A DNA stretch of 64,000 bases from assembly GCA_020284085.1 (NCBI GenBank), contig JACEVL010000293.1, positions 197,001 to 261,000 of the forward strand, given 5' to 3'. The notes beneath the pieces were generated by a model. It worked only from the letters and a program-made list of their open reading frames with translations, was not told where the DNA came from and searched no databases. Shown piece by piece: positions 22,376 through 35,411 of the stretch. The translations under genes and the position numbers were made by a program. Numbering within the stretch: the first letter of the stretch is position 1; each line of letters starts with the position of its first letter. Source of the stretch: Aporrectodea caliginosa (lineage: Eukaryota > Annelida > Clitellata > Crassiclitellata > Lumbricidae).

Positions 22376-24000
22376 CACACAGATCGTTTATAGCATCGTG
22401 ACTCTGAAACCTGCGTTTTTTTTTAAAGGAGCCACAGTTCCAAGCTTGCATAATTGGCGACTATTATGATATTGTCTGTGTTATAATAGGCAGCGTGGTA
22501 ACAATTACCAAGTGACTCTGATGTTGTGTACGTAGGTGTCTGATTCCAAATGTCATGCCTAGTTCATTTGTTTGACTGTTAGAATTACTTTATACATGAA
22601 AATTACGCACAATTAGGAACAATTACATGAATTTTTAATATAGTGTACCGATAAATTATCACATGAAACTACTAACAGATTGTTTTTATGTAAACACCCT
22701 TAGCATAGCCAGCATTCATTCAAAGCTTACCTGAAACGTAAACTTAGCTAATGGTGCGAGCTGTGCGATACGGAGCTTGGGTGTTTAGGTAGCCTACGTT
22801 TTGCTTCATAGAATAAATTATTTGTCCATTCTTTTTCCTACTAAACGGATACCTCTGTTGAATCTGTGTTGAAACATAGTAAAATCAAGGCAATAGCGTG
22901 GTGTGAGATACTCATATAAGACGAGAAACTAATTACGAGAGATACCTGCGGTTGTCATCTGCCTATTACCCTACCAGTCTACCTACATAGGCGCAGTAGA
23001 TATATTTCTCCACTGGTGCGCGGTACTGAATGCATGGTGCAACTGGTTGACCGGACGGTACTGAAAGTGTGGCTGTCTCTCTGTCAGTATGCCCTCGAGC
23101 TGTGCCTATAACCTCTGTCTGTGTGTCTGTGTATCTGTGTGTCTGTCTGTCAAGCAATCATTGGAAGGCAACTTCTGTGATTCATCAGCCTAAAATTTTG
23201 CAGTCTTTGACGAATTGCTGACAAGAAAGTGGCCAAACTGTTCATTGCGGACTGACCTTGGTACTAGACCTGAATGCGGTTTGATCCACGATTCAGTTCC
23301 TCAGTTCATATAATGCTTTAAAAGTAAATTTTACAATCTATCCTATCGTAATAATTATTCTACTCATGAGCCACTCCACGACCGCCATAATCACTGATCC
23401 GTAGCACCTTGCTTAACTATCCAGGATTCTGACCTGGCATTGGAAAGAACTAAACAACTCGACTATCACGGACTTGATAACATTGTAATGTAAATCTTCG
23501 AAACTTTCTCAGGCCCGCATAAGTCACGTCGTGGTGACCAGCTTGAACACCGACGTAAATTAAGTACGCTATAGCCAGGTGGATAAGCTGGTCTTCATGA
23601 CGTGATCTTTTGTGTGGCGTGAGAAATATCAGTTATTTACATTACATTACATTTGAGAGAGGCCGTTGCAAATTATCTTGGCTATGGGTCACCGCCGTTT
23701 AAAAATCTTACCTTGTGGATCTTCTGTGAGCGTGGGTTCTGTCTAGTCCTATTTTAATTTTTTCATGGCAAAAAGTTGCTTATGAGAAATCACCGACAAG
23801 GTTAAACGCTCTAGTTGGGTACTTACTTAAAAATACGCTATATAAAAAAGTGCTGATCCATTCTAACATACATGCATACATACATAAAAATACGTGCATA
23901 AATACATACATACAGCGCACATATACATACATACAATCACACGGCTGCATACATGTGTAAAAAGTCAAACAAGTATGATTTATGAAACTATGCAAGAAAC
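22376..24000. other. Intergenic spacer A'-B
   Basis: No gene is seen. It contains short CTGTCTGTGTG (near 23115-23150) and CATACATA words (near 23870-23935) and otherwise unique AT-rich DNA. Confidence 0.5.
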
Positions 24001-24006
24001 TTAAAC

Positions 24007-24087
24007 TATAAACGTTCATCGCAGAGCTAGCTTTCATTTAGCTGGTGTTGTTAGCAGCGGTGCCATCCATCGAAGTGAAGAGCTTGG
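24007..24087 (+). promoter_or_regulatory. Possible TATA box and 5' UTR exon of copy B
   Basis: TATAAA (24007-24012) lies about 70 bp before a good donor (TTGG/GTATGTGC at 24088). Copy B has a 3' splice site 12 bp before its ATG, so a noncoding 5' exon must exist upstream. This is one candidate, unsupported by similarity to copy C. Confidence 0.25.
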
Positions 24088-24628
24088 GTATGTGCTGCTA
24101 TTTCGGATAGTGTTCCTTTATCTACGTGTTTTGCAACTAAATAAATTGTTGTGTTGAATCTCAATAGAGTATTACGGGTAATATTATCTCGTTTAAGATA
24201 ATATTATATAGGTCCTCGTTTTGTCATAAAATTTATGTTTACTGCTGAATGATATGGCTGAGCTCTACTGTCATCAGGTAGATGTTACAGGAATTGGTAG
24301 ACATATTTTCCCATGATTAGCCTAGTCAGACTTCATGTAGTAGTATAGATATGCTGCAGTGGTTGATCCAGTACATTGTGAGTGGATTCCTTATCTTGCA
24401 AAGTCTTATAGATTCATCTGTTATATAGGGATCATTCGCAAGATCTCCTATACATTATAATTAAACTTTTCTTTTAATTGCTATCATGCTGTTCCTTACT
24501 CTATACGTCTCTCCTGTATGCATGGCTGTCAGTCTGCCTCTGTATGTCTGCTTGACTGTGTATATCTACCTATCGATATATATATATATATATGCTGTAT
24601 ATCTATAATGCCTCTGTACATTTCTGCA

Positions 24629-24629
<1 letters not shown>

Positions 24630-24679
<50 letters not shown>

Positions 24680-24680
24680 A
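24630..24680. repeat. (GT)n microsatellite
   Basis: About 24 GT units in the presumed 5' UTR intron of copy B, preceded by a short (AT)n at 24575-24593. Confidence 0.9.
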
Positions 24681-26044
24681 CCGAGTGTGAGTGAGTGTAC
24701 TCTGTCTGTCTGTCTGGCTGTGTGGCTTTCATTGTGGTGCTCTGTCTCTGTCATTCTGTATCTCACTGCATGTGTTTATGCCTCCATCTCTGTGTTCAAG
24801 CTCTTTCACTGTTTGTCCGTCTCAAAGTCCAGATTCCAAACGTACACGAATTGCCTTCCTTTCCATTGTCACTATCATTATCTGTGCAGCTTCTGTAAGA
24901 TTCAAGCAGATACTTTTGATTTTAATTCAGAGCTGAAGCAACATGTATTGGAGTCTTCTGATTGCGACCTGCTTTGTGGTCTTGACGTCTGCCGCACCAG
25001 ACAGTTCAAGACTGACTTTGAAGGATCCAAGTTTCCACGACACAAGGATCAAGTTTCAGTCATCGAAACACCTCGAAGAGGAGTGGCAAACCTTCAAAAT
25101 TAATTACAGTAAGGCTACGTCATCTACACCGTGAGGCATAAAAAAGGAAGATATTTTATCTATAATTTATTCATAAGAAGCAGTTTTTCGCAATGCAAGA
25201 AAACTATTCTATTGTAGACTAAACATTGCAGGTCAATGGACCCTAAACCACAGTCATGCACTCAGCATTATGATGTTCATTATGACTCTGTTGAGTATAC
25301 TTCTTTGGAATCCAAGACTCTGAAAACATCATATCAGCCAGAATTGTTTTTATATAACGTGTAGTTCCAATGAGGCCAAAAGTCATGCGATGGTCATAAT
25401 TATGATGGTCATACCAGGTTGTTTATAACTCTATTTTATTTCTTCAGCCCAGTGGGCCTATCTACGTAAAATGCAGCAAAGCAAAGCAGAGTGACGTATT
25501 ATTAATTGCGTGACGTGAATTCAAGTGATTGAACTGAAATAATGCTGCATGATGTATGATGTATGCAAATTGATATAATTATGTGAAGTAGCTTATATGA
25601 AACATCGCATAATATGAATTAAGAATTAAGGTTAAATGATGCGAAGTGAAGTGATTATGAGGTTAAGTGATATTTAGCGTTGTTGAGTCACATAGACTAT
25701 GACAAGAAGCGAGACGGATGTCATGCCACCATCAGAAAGGTGGCTAAAATGATTAAGTGGTGACAGAATTGTTAAATCTGAGGCTAGATACAACCATAAT
25801 GAAAAATAATGCATTTCCGGATGGTTGTGAAACTTCGGATGAGGCCTGATTTCTCGGAGATGAACCTAATTTTTGTTCCTCGGGTACAAACAATGATACA
25901 TTCTGCCAGAATGTTTTGTAGCCAATAATATGTGCCGCAACGAAGATTATGGCATTGAGTTTCTACCAGATATGTTTAATAATAATAATAATAATTATTA
26001 TTATTATTCTTAATTATTGCAAACTGACCCACCGCAGCATGATA

Positions 26045-26205
26045 GCAATTAATAGTATGGACGGATAATCAACAGTTATTACAGGAGTCGAATATAACTG
26101 CAGCCCATCACGTCCTACAACTCATTTAACCAACGCCATCTGGCGAATGACAGGATAAGTGGACCTTCGGGAAGGCAGGTCGGGTTTCGATCCCTTTTCC
26201 TATTT
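26045..26205. repeat. Dispersed repeat X, copy 2 (inverted)
   Basis: Contains GCCCATCACGTCCTAC and ACAGGAGTCGAATATAACTG, the reverse complement of the cores at 11060-11225 and 29690-29880. It ends in GGGTTTCGATCCC, which resembles a tRNA B-box, so a SINE origin is possible. Related downstream sequence occurs near 52510-52560 in fragment D. Confidence 0.55.
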
Positions 26206-26379
26206 TGATGTTCTGTTCTTCACGCCAGTGATGTTACCATTTTATTCTATACACCACCCCTTTTAAACCGATACCTTTTAGGAAGAACAACAGATTAATA
26301 AAATACTATACAACTGTACTTTGATGGTGCCCTCCTTCCAAAGTTCAGAAGTGCACACACGACTATAGGGGCCTACGAT

Positions 26380-26930
26380 CTCAGATTCAATTATATTGCA
26401 TAGCAATATGCCTATGCAATATACAGTATGACCGCATTAATACTCGTTATTTTACCTTAAGATGTGCTGGTCCTCCTGCCTGGAATAACCTACCGAAGTG
26501 ACTGCGCAGTGCGCACTCTCCCGAATCTTGCCCTATTTAAAAAAGAGGTCAGAGCCTACCTCCTTGACAATAGTCAATGCTAAATATGGTTATTCATTGT
26601 TCTACCACAATTCGTTAAGTGACCTAGTTAAGTGTTGTTACGTGTAGTTAACCTAGTTATTCCTATTTCTTTTCTTTATGACAATGCTATTTGTGTATAC
26701 TCAACCGTCATTCCTCTGCTAACATGGTACACGGGTATCCCTAACTTAGCGGGACTTCAGTCCCTTCTGGGTGCCTGATTGTTTCCCTCAAAAGTTAATG
26801 AGATAATCATGTGATCTGTCTGTTTTAAATTTCCATACTTATGCTTGCTAATTAATGATTATTTTGGATCACAACTTGTAAACTATTCTCTGGAAACAAT
26901 AAAAGGATTGATTGATTGAATTGTGAACGA
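26380..26930 (+). mobile_element. LINE 3' fragment in intron 1 of copy B
   Basis: 26425-26580 encodes RINTRYFTLRCAGPPAWNNLP and then frame-broken sequence, a CR1/jockey-type C-terminus. The 3' UTR contains GGGACTTCAGTCCCTTCTGG and ends AATAAAAGGATTGATTGATTGAA. The fragment-D paralogue lacks this insert between its homologous flanks. Confidence 0.7.
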
Positions 26931-27419
26931 AGGACTTGCTCAAGTTCACTGTAAAGTGACTACCTCGGGTCAGGCAACCCTTATTCTCCGCGTTACAGGA
27001 TTTTCGGCCACCGTGCTCTGTATTCATATGGATTTTAGTGGAACCTACAATATTGAATTCAGTAAACAGAAATACTGAGAGCCATCTAACTCGCATTGTA
27101 TCTCGTTTCTAGACAAAGCCTATAAAGACGCAAATGAGGAAATATTTCGGAAGAAAATCTTCGCTGAGCATTTGGAAGCAATTGAAGCTCACAACCGTCT
27201 CTACTCAGAAGGACTCAAGACTTTCACGATGGGAATAAATCGATTTTCTGACTTGGTATGACATCATACTACAATTAGTAAAGTCAAGTGCGTGATTACT
27301 GCTTCAATTGTTTCTCTTGGAAGGACTCTGATAATAGTTATAATTGATGTACATGTAGACACCAATGTATAAGGACGTAACTTCGAACTAACTGTCCTAT
27401 CTTTTACATATCAACAACA

Positions 27420-27422
27420 TCA

Positions 27423-27475
<53 letters not shown>

Positions 27476-27485
27476 TACCACCACC

Positions 27486-27567
<82 letters not shown>

Positions 27568-27718
27568 ATAGCAGCAGCAGCAGTTGTAGTAGTAGTATTT
27601 TTACTATTGCAACTATTACAATCACTTTTGCTGCTGTTATTGTTCTGTTAATCACTTGTTAAAGTTGTTGTTAATATTATAATTATTATTTATTATTATT
27701 ATTACTATTACTATTTTT

Positions 27719-27749
<31 letters not shown>

Positions 27750-27780
27750 TTATTATTATTGATATTATTATTATTATATT
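27420..27780. repeat. (ATC)n/(ACC)n and (ATT)n triplet arrays in intron 2 of copy B
   Basis: The ATC-ACC-ATC array is at 27421-27568 and the imperfect ATT array at 27680-27778. The latter ends immediately before the exon 3 acceptor (TTGCTGACAG, 27779-27788). Confidence 0.9.
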
Positions 27781-28462
27781 GCTGACAGGAACATTCTGAA
27801 TATGTGAAACTTATGAATTGCTACATACGTGGAAATCCATCAGAAGAATCACGTTCCGCCTCCTCCTTTAAGCCTGAAATCGATATCTCATCGCTTCCAG
27901 ATGAGGTCGATTGGAGACTCAAAGGTTACGTTACCCCAGTCAAAGATCAGGTCTGATTTTAACACTATGCATTCAGCAATAAGCTTAAAGCAGTTGCTTG
28001 TCCACGTTTGTTTCCGTTAAATGTCTCATTTAAAGACATTAAGACCAATCTGTCTTCGAGTGCTCTGCTCTAGTCACGGGTCATGACAGTTTCTGCTAAA
28101 ATGTTTGAAACAAATTTAATTATCTCGAAACACTATTAAAACATGAAAACACGACATTAAAAATATAAAGAATACCCAGTTAGTTGAAATTCATGCATAG
28201 TTAACCGGATACCTGCCAGTTCTGTGCGATATTTAGCTGATTGTTGTACTACCTAATAAGGTTTTACATTAATTAGGAAATTTTACAGTTAAGGAAGGAG
28301 TTGTAACAGCATCATATATAGGCTGTATAATTAGATATACCTATGTTATACATTGGATACATATTATACATAAATTAGTTATACACTTGATATACATTAG
28401 ATATGCATTAGATATACATTTTCTTCATACTTCTTTATTCCAAACCACGATGTACTCTACAT

Positions 28463-29190
28463 GTAGACGCTAACTGGTCTGTGTCTCACTTCTTGTGACA
28501 GATGCGGTCTCGGGTCAGCTATATGCTGACAACGAACACGAGCATAAGCATTGCCTGCTGTCTAACTCCACCTCAGTGGTCTTGGACATGAGCGGGACTT
28601 TAGCTGCCCTAGAAGCAAGGATGTCGTCAAACCGACTGCGCCTAATTCCTGCCAAGACTAAATTTATCTGGCTAGACAACCGGAAACAAACTGTCAAACT
28701 TGTCCTCACTGCTATCACCACTTAATTGCCATGGTATACCCTCTAAACTACGGTCCGTGACCTTGGTGTCCAATATTAGACTAGAAGCTTTTGCCCCACG
28801 TGCGCTTTCACCGCATTGCTCGGGACTACTATCAGCTGCGCTAGCTACGCACCGTCGTCCGTTCTCTAAAGCTTAGTGCTACCATCAACCTAATGCATAT
28901 TTCATCACAGCTTGCCTTGACTACTGTTGTCGCTCTACTCTGGCCTCTCATCTAGTTGAATAGCGTGCCTGGTTCGAGTCTTGCGCACTGCAGCGCATCT
29001 TTGTGGGCAAATCCCCAAATTTGGTCAGATCTCCAGCTATGTGCATGAAGTCCCATTTGCTCTAACTGCAGCTATGCAGGACCGAGCTTATACCGTCGTA
29101 GGCCTGCAGTGGTTTGAAAAGGACTCCTCCTTGAACTGCGCCTTCTTCCTGGGACTTTTATTGAAGCGTTTTACATAGATTCATATATAC
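28463..29190 (+). mobile_element. Decayed LINE fragment in intron 3 of copy B
   Basis: This is the paralogue of the relic at 2660-3735: both contain CTTGTGACAGATGCGGTCTC and CTACGGTCCGTGACCTTGGT. It includes RT-like words (METhionine-poor LEARMSSNRLRLIPAKTKF, compare the LINE at 50440). It is shared by A and B and therefore older than their duplication. Confidence 0.65.
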
Positions 29191-29499
29191 ATACATGCTT
29201 TCATGCCATGGTAGGCGTTCAAGACCTTTGCAAACTGATTAACTGCCAGCATATCCCAGTTTAAACGCTACGATCCATATTCGATTGTTGATTAAAGAAT
29301 CATTTTGCGCAATTAATACTTATTTTGTTTACACAGACGGAGCACTGCGGATCCTGCTGGGCTTTCGGTGCCGTAAGTTGCAACAGTAATGTCTAGTCAA
29401 TAATCTACTTAACGTTTTAGGCAAACTGATAACTCCGAGTCAATTTATTAGTCAGTTGATTATTAATGTTTTGTATTGCACGTAAATTTTTTAAAATAA

Positions 29500-29880
29500 T
29501 GAAAAGATGAAGGAAAGAAGAAGAAGAAGAGCAAGAGTAAGAGGAAGGCGAAGACGAAAACGAAAACGAAGACGGAGGCGGAGAAGGAGAAGGAGGAGGA
29601 TGAGTGCGAAGGGGGGAAGGAGGAGGAGAAGTAGAAGAAGAAGAAAAGGAGGGGTTCGTGCAAGAGTGTTCCCATTAGGGTAATGGCAACACTCTGGCAC
29701 GAAGAGCAGCAGATCAGAACGGACGCGGCGTTCGCCTCCCGCTACCCTCCCAAAAGGTCGACTCAGCATTTCATTCGTTAAATGTGTAGTAGGACGTGAT
29801 GGGCGCCTTGTATGTCTGGCAAACAGTTAATATTTGACTCCTGTAATAACTTGTGATCATTCGTTCATAATTATGAATAA
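29500..29880. repeat. Purine-rich AAG/GAG tract and dispersed repeat X, copy 3
   Basis: 29500-29660 is an almost pure purine strand (AAGAAG, GAGGAG, CGAAAACGAAAACG) following exon 4. From 29690, repeat X follows with TAGGACGTGATGGGCGCC and GACTCCTGTAATAACTTGTG. Confidence 0.7.
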
Positions 29881-30114
29881 TATTGTAATCATACTGCAGT
29901 GTATATGACATCTGATTGCTGACATAATATTCCCACTTTAAAATCCGTGGTCTGCAGTCGACCGTAGATTATGTCTCTGCCTTCTGGGCATTTACTTGCT
30001 TGCGGCTTGCTTTCCCATTAATGCATTTCAGAAAGTTGCGGACGATGATAGTCTATTGATCTTAGAAGTGACCTTGACAGGAAGTCTGTACGAGTAATGA
30101 TGAACGCTTACGGC

Positions 30115-30200
30115 CAGCGTCGTAATCGTAATCGTAAATTTGTATATAGCGCCGCTTCAAGAGAAACTCCTCAGAGGCGCTTCCGACCGATGACACCAAA
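30115..30200 (-). mobile_element. SINE/LINE 3' tail, minus strand
   Basis: TATATAGCGCCGCTTCAAG...CTCAGAGGCGC is the reverse complement of the shared tail, with short TCGTAA repeats before it. It is a truncated copy immediately upstream of the SINE at 30282. Confidence 0.6.
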
Positions 30201-30281
30201 CCATGATCTTTACTGCGGGTGGCTCGGTCGCAATATAAACGTGGAGTACAATGCAACACAATACAACACAACACAATATAC

Positions 30282-30535
30282 TGGCGCGCGGTGGTATAGG
30301 GGTATGTTCGGTGCCTTGCAGCTGGAGGGTTGCGGGTTCGAATCCACCTCAAAGCCGCCGCGTAGGTTGCTTTGTAAGTCCTTCATGACATTGATTGCTC
30401 ATGCGGTGGAGTGACTATGACAATCAGACGACTACGACGACGGGACGCCTCTGAATGGGCAATCTAGTAGAGGCGCTATAACAAGTCTTCAAATACAATA
30501 CAATACAATACAATACAATACAATACAATAATCAA
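30282..30535 (+). mobile_element. tRNA-derived SINE with (AATAC)n tail
   Basis: Same family as 16150-16440: A-box GGTGGTATAGGGG, B-box GGTTCGAATCC, then GCGTAGGTTGCTTTGTAAGTC and a tail GCCTCTGAATGG...GAGGCGCTATAACAAG. It ends in about seven AATAC units instead of (ACAT)n. It lies in intron 4 of copy B. Confidence 0.82.
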
Positions 30536-30913
30536 AAGAATGAAACGCTTGCGGAAAAAGGGCAAAGACAGACCAAGAAGTTCATTACGGTGTTGTTAGG
30601 CAATGATGATCCAGATGAAAGACAGACCACAGCGACGCTTTTTTGGAGCGTCGTGGTGTTCGAACCAGGTCGCCGTGACTGGCAAGGATGATGAATCTAC
30701 GACCTGGTATGGATGATGCACACAAATGTCAGTATTTCACATTCACTAAGGTGACAAAAATAATCCAAGCTGGTTCCACTTTTTCCGTAGAAAACGCAGA
30801 GTAGAATAGCCATCATACCTTATTTACCTCAATGAATCCAAAGATAAGTATTAACTTTGGTATCGCTTGAACTATAATTGTTTCTGTACCGATTTGTTGT
30901 TTTTCGCTGTTAG

Positions 30914-31087
<174 letters not shown>

Positions 31088-31254
31088 TAGGAAGCAGAAG
31101 TAAGTGATGCATTCTTTTTGATCTTCATGCCTTAATCATGACCACAGACACTCAAGATGAGTGTTGACGCATATCTAATGCTTTTTTCTGGCTTTTTATT
31201 ACAAAATATCTATTGAAGAATAGATAATAATATTTTCGAAAGATTAAGGAAAGG

Positions 31255-31860
31255 AACCAGAACGCCTAGGCATCATCATATCACTCCAATCCTCAAATCA
31301 CTCCAATGGTTAAAAACCCCAGAGCGAATTCACCTCTCGCTAACCTACAACTCCCTGCAATACTCTCAGCCCAGATATCTCAGCGACCTCTTCACCATCC
31401 AGCCAACCCCCTCTACCCGATCATCCTCCGTTCTCACTCTTTCTCGACTTCCGGTTACTAGGCCCTACTCATCTCAAGTTCTCCATCCGAGCCATTTCCA
31501 ACACTGCACCACGTCTCTGGGACGACCTACCTCCTGAATTCCGCACTTTTTCGGTTCCTCAGCCATCATCTCCAATCACCCACCATCATCCGCATCAGGC
31601 TCCTCTATCCATCACCGCCAAGGTTTTCCACTCGAAACCGAAGTCTTTCCTCTTCAAGAACTCTTACCCCGACTCAACTGCTCATGTACCTTCCAACTCT
31701 CGACCTAAACGACACCCACCTTAGCAGCTACTCTGACCCCTCTGATCCTCTGGAAACCGAACTCGGACCTCCTTCGACTACTCTCTCGGACAACCCTTCT
31801 GACTCTACGCAGCGCTCGTGAATAAGCTGGTGCCCTGCGCTTGGCTCTCGAGTGGCGCTT
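31255..31860 (+). mobile_element. LINE C-terminal fragment in intron 5 of copy B
   Basis: The + strand reads SLQWLKTPERIHLSLTYNSL near 31300-31360, the typical CR1/L2 region LxWLPxxxRIxFK. Further C-terminal coding follows with broken frames (ending TGGGACGACCTACCTCC, like GPxLWNDLPP). It inserted between exon 5 (stop-bearing) and exon 6. Confidence 0.65.
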
Positions 31861-32339
31861 TAGAAGTTTGGAGATTACGATTACGCTGATATACAGTGTA
31901 AGATGTTTTGTTGTTACTACGTAGGATGATCAATGCAGCTACCACTCGACATGCAGATACAAACCGGATAAGGTAGGAGCAACTTGCATGTATTATGTGA
32001 ATGTCTCGCAATCAGAGTCGGCGCTACAAGTTGCAGTTGCTACTATCGGTCCAATCTCGGTAGCCATTGATGGTTCTCAGCTGTCGTTCCAAATCTACAA
32101 AAGGGGTTAGTAGAACAAAAGCTATGAGAAAGGCTTCGACAAGGCTTATATATACTGGCAGCTCATCATCAACTTTGTTAAAGACTGCTTAAATAGAAGC
32201 TGGATTCATTACCATTTTATCATGAAAATCATTTAAATAATTAAATCCGATAGTGTCAATCTGTGATCTCTCGTAATACATACTCCCCTTCATGTATGAA
32301 TTTATTTATATATGTACGTATTTCTCTATATCTCCCAGA

Positions 32340-32625
32340 CTGCAACCTGACCTTGAAACAACTCTTCCAGAACGCAGATTCTGTCTCTTCAAGCCAGCAT
32401 GATGGCTTGAAGAGATCCCGAACACATTTCGTTGATAACCCCACTAAACCCGCTATCTATTCACTGCACCCTCGAATCCACAACAGAATAGTACCCGCTG
32501 CAAATAATTTGGCTTGTAAGACAATTGTTGTAAGGACGATTTATTCTAGATTATTGTCAGAGTGCGGTTATTCATTTGTTAAAATAAGGACAAACTTACT
32601 TACTTACTTATATATGTACATTTGT
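32340..32625 (+). mobile_element. Retroelement 3' end with (TTAC)n tail
   Basis: Encodes HPRIHNRIVPAANNLACKTI and ends in AACTTACTTACTTACTTA. The region 54400-54615 encodes a similar end (RPHDRIVAQAENVMRKT) and also finishes TTACTTAC. The class is uncertain; it is distinct from the GCGCTATA-tailed LINEs. Confidence 0.55.
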
Positions 32626-32674
32626 ATAGAGTAGCTGCCTTAGTTTGGCGCTGCCTGCACATGAGCTCTGTAGC

Positions 32675-32832
32675 ATGCTATGAACATATATAGCCGTGCG
32701 TTCTCTGTGGTGGCCCCTCTACCTGGAATGTCATTGTCTCTCAACTTAAAATATGTAGCGCCTCTGAGTGTTCCCTTGCTATATAAATTCAAGTAATAAA
32801 TTAATGAATGAATGAATGAATGAATGAATTTC
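32675..32832 (+). mobile_element. Short LINE 3' end with (GAAT)n tail
   Basis: Reads SRAFSVVAPLPGMSLSLNLK, then TGTAGCGCCTCTGAGTG...TTGCTATATAAATTC and (GAAT)n at 32800-32830. It is a heavily truncated relative of the LINE at 50440-51800. Confidence 0.65.
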
Positions 32833-32923
32833 CATGTATATATATATATTTCTGTGTGCATGTCTGAATATATGTATGTAGTATATGTATTTAAGTAGGC
32901 CTATGCATATATGGCCAACATAA

Positions 32924-33109
<186 letters not shown>

Positions 33110-33445
33110 TGATTGTAGAAACAAAAGTGTTTATTGGTGAATGTATGACGTGGAACCCATTCTGTAGTTAACTAGAACATAGTTTTAAACATCAATACCA
33201 TCATCGTCAACGTCATCACCATTGTCGTCATCATCATTGTCATCATCGTCACCATCGTCGTTTTCATCACCAGCGTCGTCGTTGTCATCCTCATTATTAT
33301 TATTGTCGTCATCATCGTCGTCAACATCATCACATTATCAACAGTCTATGCCAGTGCATATTTTAATAGATTTGGACTACTGGGACAAAGACTGCTACTC
33401 TAATTTCAATGTTATTGGAAACTAACATTGAAAGTAGAGTATTAT

Positions 33446-33791
33446 CTTGGGCAAATCACCAAAACTACTGGGACAAATCCTAAGACTACTGGGACAAATC
33501 CTAAAACTACTGGGACAAATCCTAAAACTAATGGGACAAATCCTAAAACTAATGGGACAAATCCTAAAACTACTGGGACAAATCCTAAAACTACTGGGAC
33601 AAATCCTAAAACTACTGGGACAAATCCTAAAACTACTGGGACAAATCCTAAAACTACTGGGACAAATCCTAAAACTACTGGGACAAATCCTAAAACTACT
33701 GGGACAAATCCTAAAACTACTGGGACAAATCCTAAAACTACTGGGACAAATCCTAAAACTACTGGGACAAATCCTAAAACTACTGGGACAT
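33446..33791. repeat. 21-bp minisatellite, about 15-16 units
   Basis: The unit is CCTAAAACTACTGGGACAAAT, nearly identical throughout; two adjacent units carry the same C-to-A change. Because 21 is a multiple of 3, all frames stay open (TTGTNPK, VPVVLGF), which is an artefact. The upstream flank folds (CTACTCTAATTTCAATGTTA against TAACATTGAAAGTAGAG, 33396-33440), and the array ends in an inverted half-unit (TGTCCTAGTAGT). It lies in intron 7 of copy B. Confidence 0.92.
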
Positions 33792-34739
33792 TTGTCCTAG
33801 TAGTTATACAGTTAAAATAATTATGCACTGGTCTATGCGGCATCGTGATTATTATTCTGAGTTTCACTCATTAACAAAACATCATGATCAGTCTGGAAAA
33901 TGCGTATGTAGCCTATGTATGCATGTATGTATGTATATTTGTATGTATGTACGTATGTCTCATCAGACCTCATTTATATTCATTTCTATTCACTGAATTG
34001 ACAAATTCGCACCAGCAAGAGAAAGTTTAAATGTAGGCTATATCCTGCATATTTGCCATACATACATACAGATTGAACGCCAAATAAGATTATTTATATT
34101 AAAACTCACCTTGCTCAACTGCCCCGAAAAACGTGAATGTCGTGCATGATTTTATGTAGAATATATATGTATGGATGTATGTATTATAATTATGTATGCG
34201 TGTATGCAGATAACTTGAATTACGCCCCATTATGTAAATCACAAGGGCGCACCTGCACGGCTACGTAGGAATCACTGAAAAATGTGTTTTAAGTCGAGCA
34301 GAAAACATTTCCTGAACGGCTGAATATGCTAGTGTCCGGTAGGAGATTGTTTTAAAACGATCCTAGAACCCAATTACCAAAGTGTTAGAACTCAGCGTTT
34401 GAAGCAATGGCATTGCAAGTTTCTTTCTTGACGCGTGCTTGCAGTTGGGGAACTCAATGGAGAATGAATGGTTATATCTGGATGTCAAGGAACAAGAACA
34501 ACCAATGTGGAATCGCAGACGATGCTGTTTATCCTGTGGTCTAACCTTGCATCATGCAAATACTCAGACTTCGAGTCTAGAAAGAAACAAGAAAGGATGA
34601 AGCTTCGTTAGAAAGAAAACCTTCTTTACGCTTCTGACAATGATGAACGTTTCAAATAATGTCTAATAATTAGAATTCCAAATTGCGCGATGTTCAGATG
34701 AATTGTATCTACATTTTATCTCGATTATGACAAAAATTA

Positions 34740-34743
<4 letters not shown>

Positions 34744-34803
<60 letters not shown>
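34744..34803. repeat. (AT)n microsatellite
   Basis: About 29 AT units, 200 bp downstream of the copy B stop codon. Confidence 0.92.
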
Positions 34804-35411
34804 TATATGTTGCTAAAGAAAGTTTTACGATGCTTATGACATTTAAGTATATTTGTCAAATATATGATTTGTGTGGTTCATTTGATTGCAGGTTATTTTT
34901 AATTATACAATGCTATACTACGTTGCATATTACTTGTGATAAACTTCATCAGTTTAATTCAGAATTCACTCGAAGAGCGCTTATGCGGTTTCAAATTATC
35001 AACTGTGACTAAATTCTGTATTTGAAGGAAATAATAGAAGGTAAGTAGTCCGAAGTATTAGAATATCAAGGACATTCGTATGATATCAAATGCCATGCTT
35101 TAAGTCGAAGACCAAATTAATCTGATTGGCTCTTTGATACTTTAGGATCGTTGACTTGGCCAACTAAATAAGGCTGAGTTTTCAGTATCATGAGTAGCTT
35201 GGAGGACTCAATTAGCTGAAATTAAACACAGTGGCCCTAATACCTACTGCAGGTACTCTAGACATTGAAGGTAAACTAAATGTATGTGTCAAGCTGACAG
35301 CCTGTAACATAATCTTTATACTCGTTTAAGATCAATAAGAACCTTAAACACAGACCCAGTCCTGATGTTAACTGCACAAGTTGTACAACAATTCTGTGCG
35401 ACCCAAATGTG

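Noticed and set aside
33428..33867. Reading frames of TTGTNPK or VPVVLGF repeats as a possible antifreeze- or silk-like protein, or a CRISPR array
   Set aside because: It is a 21-bp tandem repeat without spacers, inside an intron of copy B, open in several frames only because the unit is a multiple of three.
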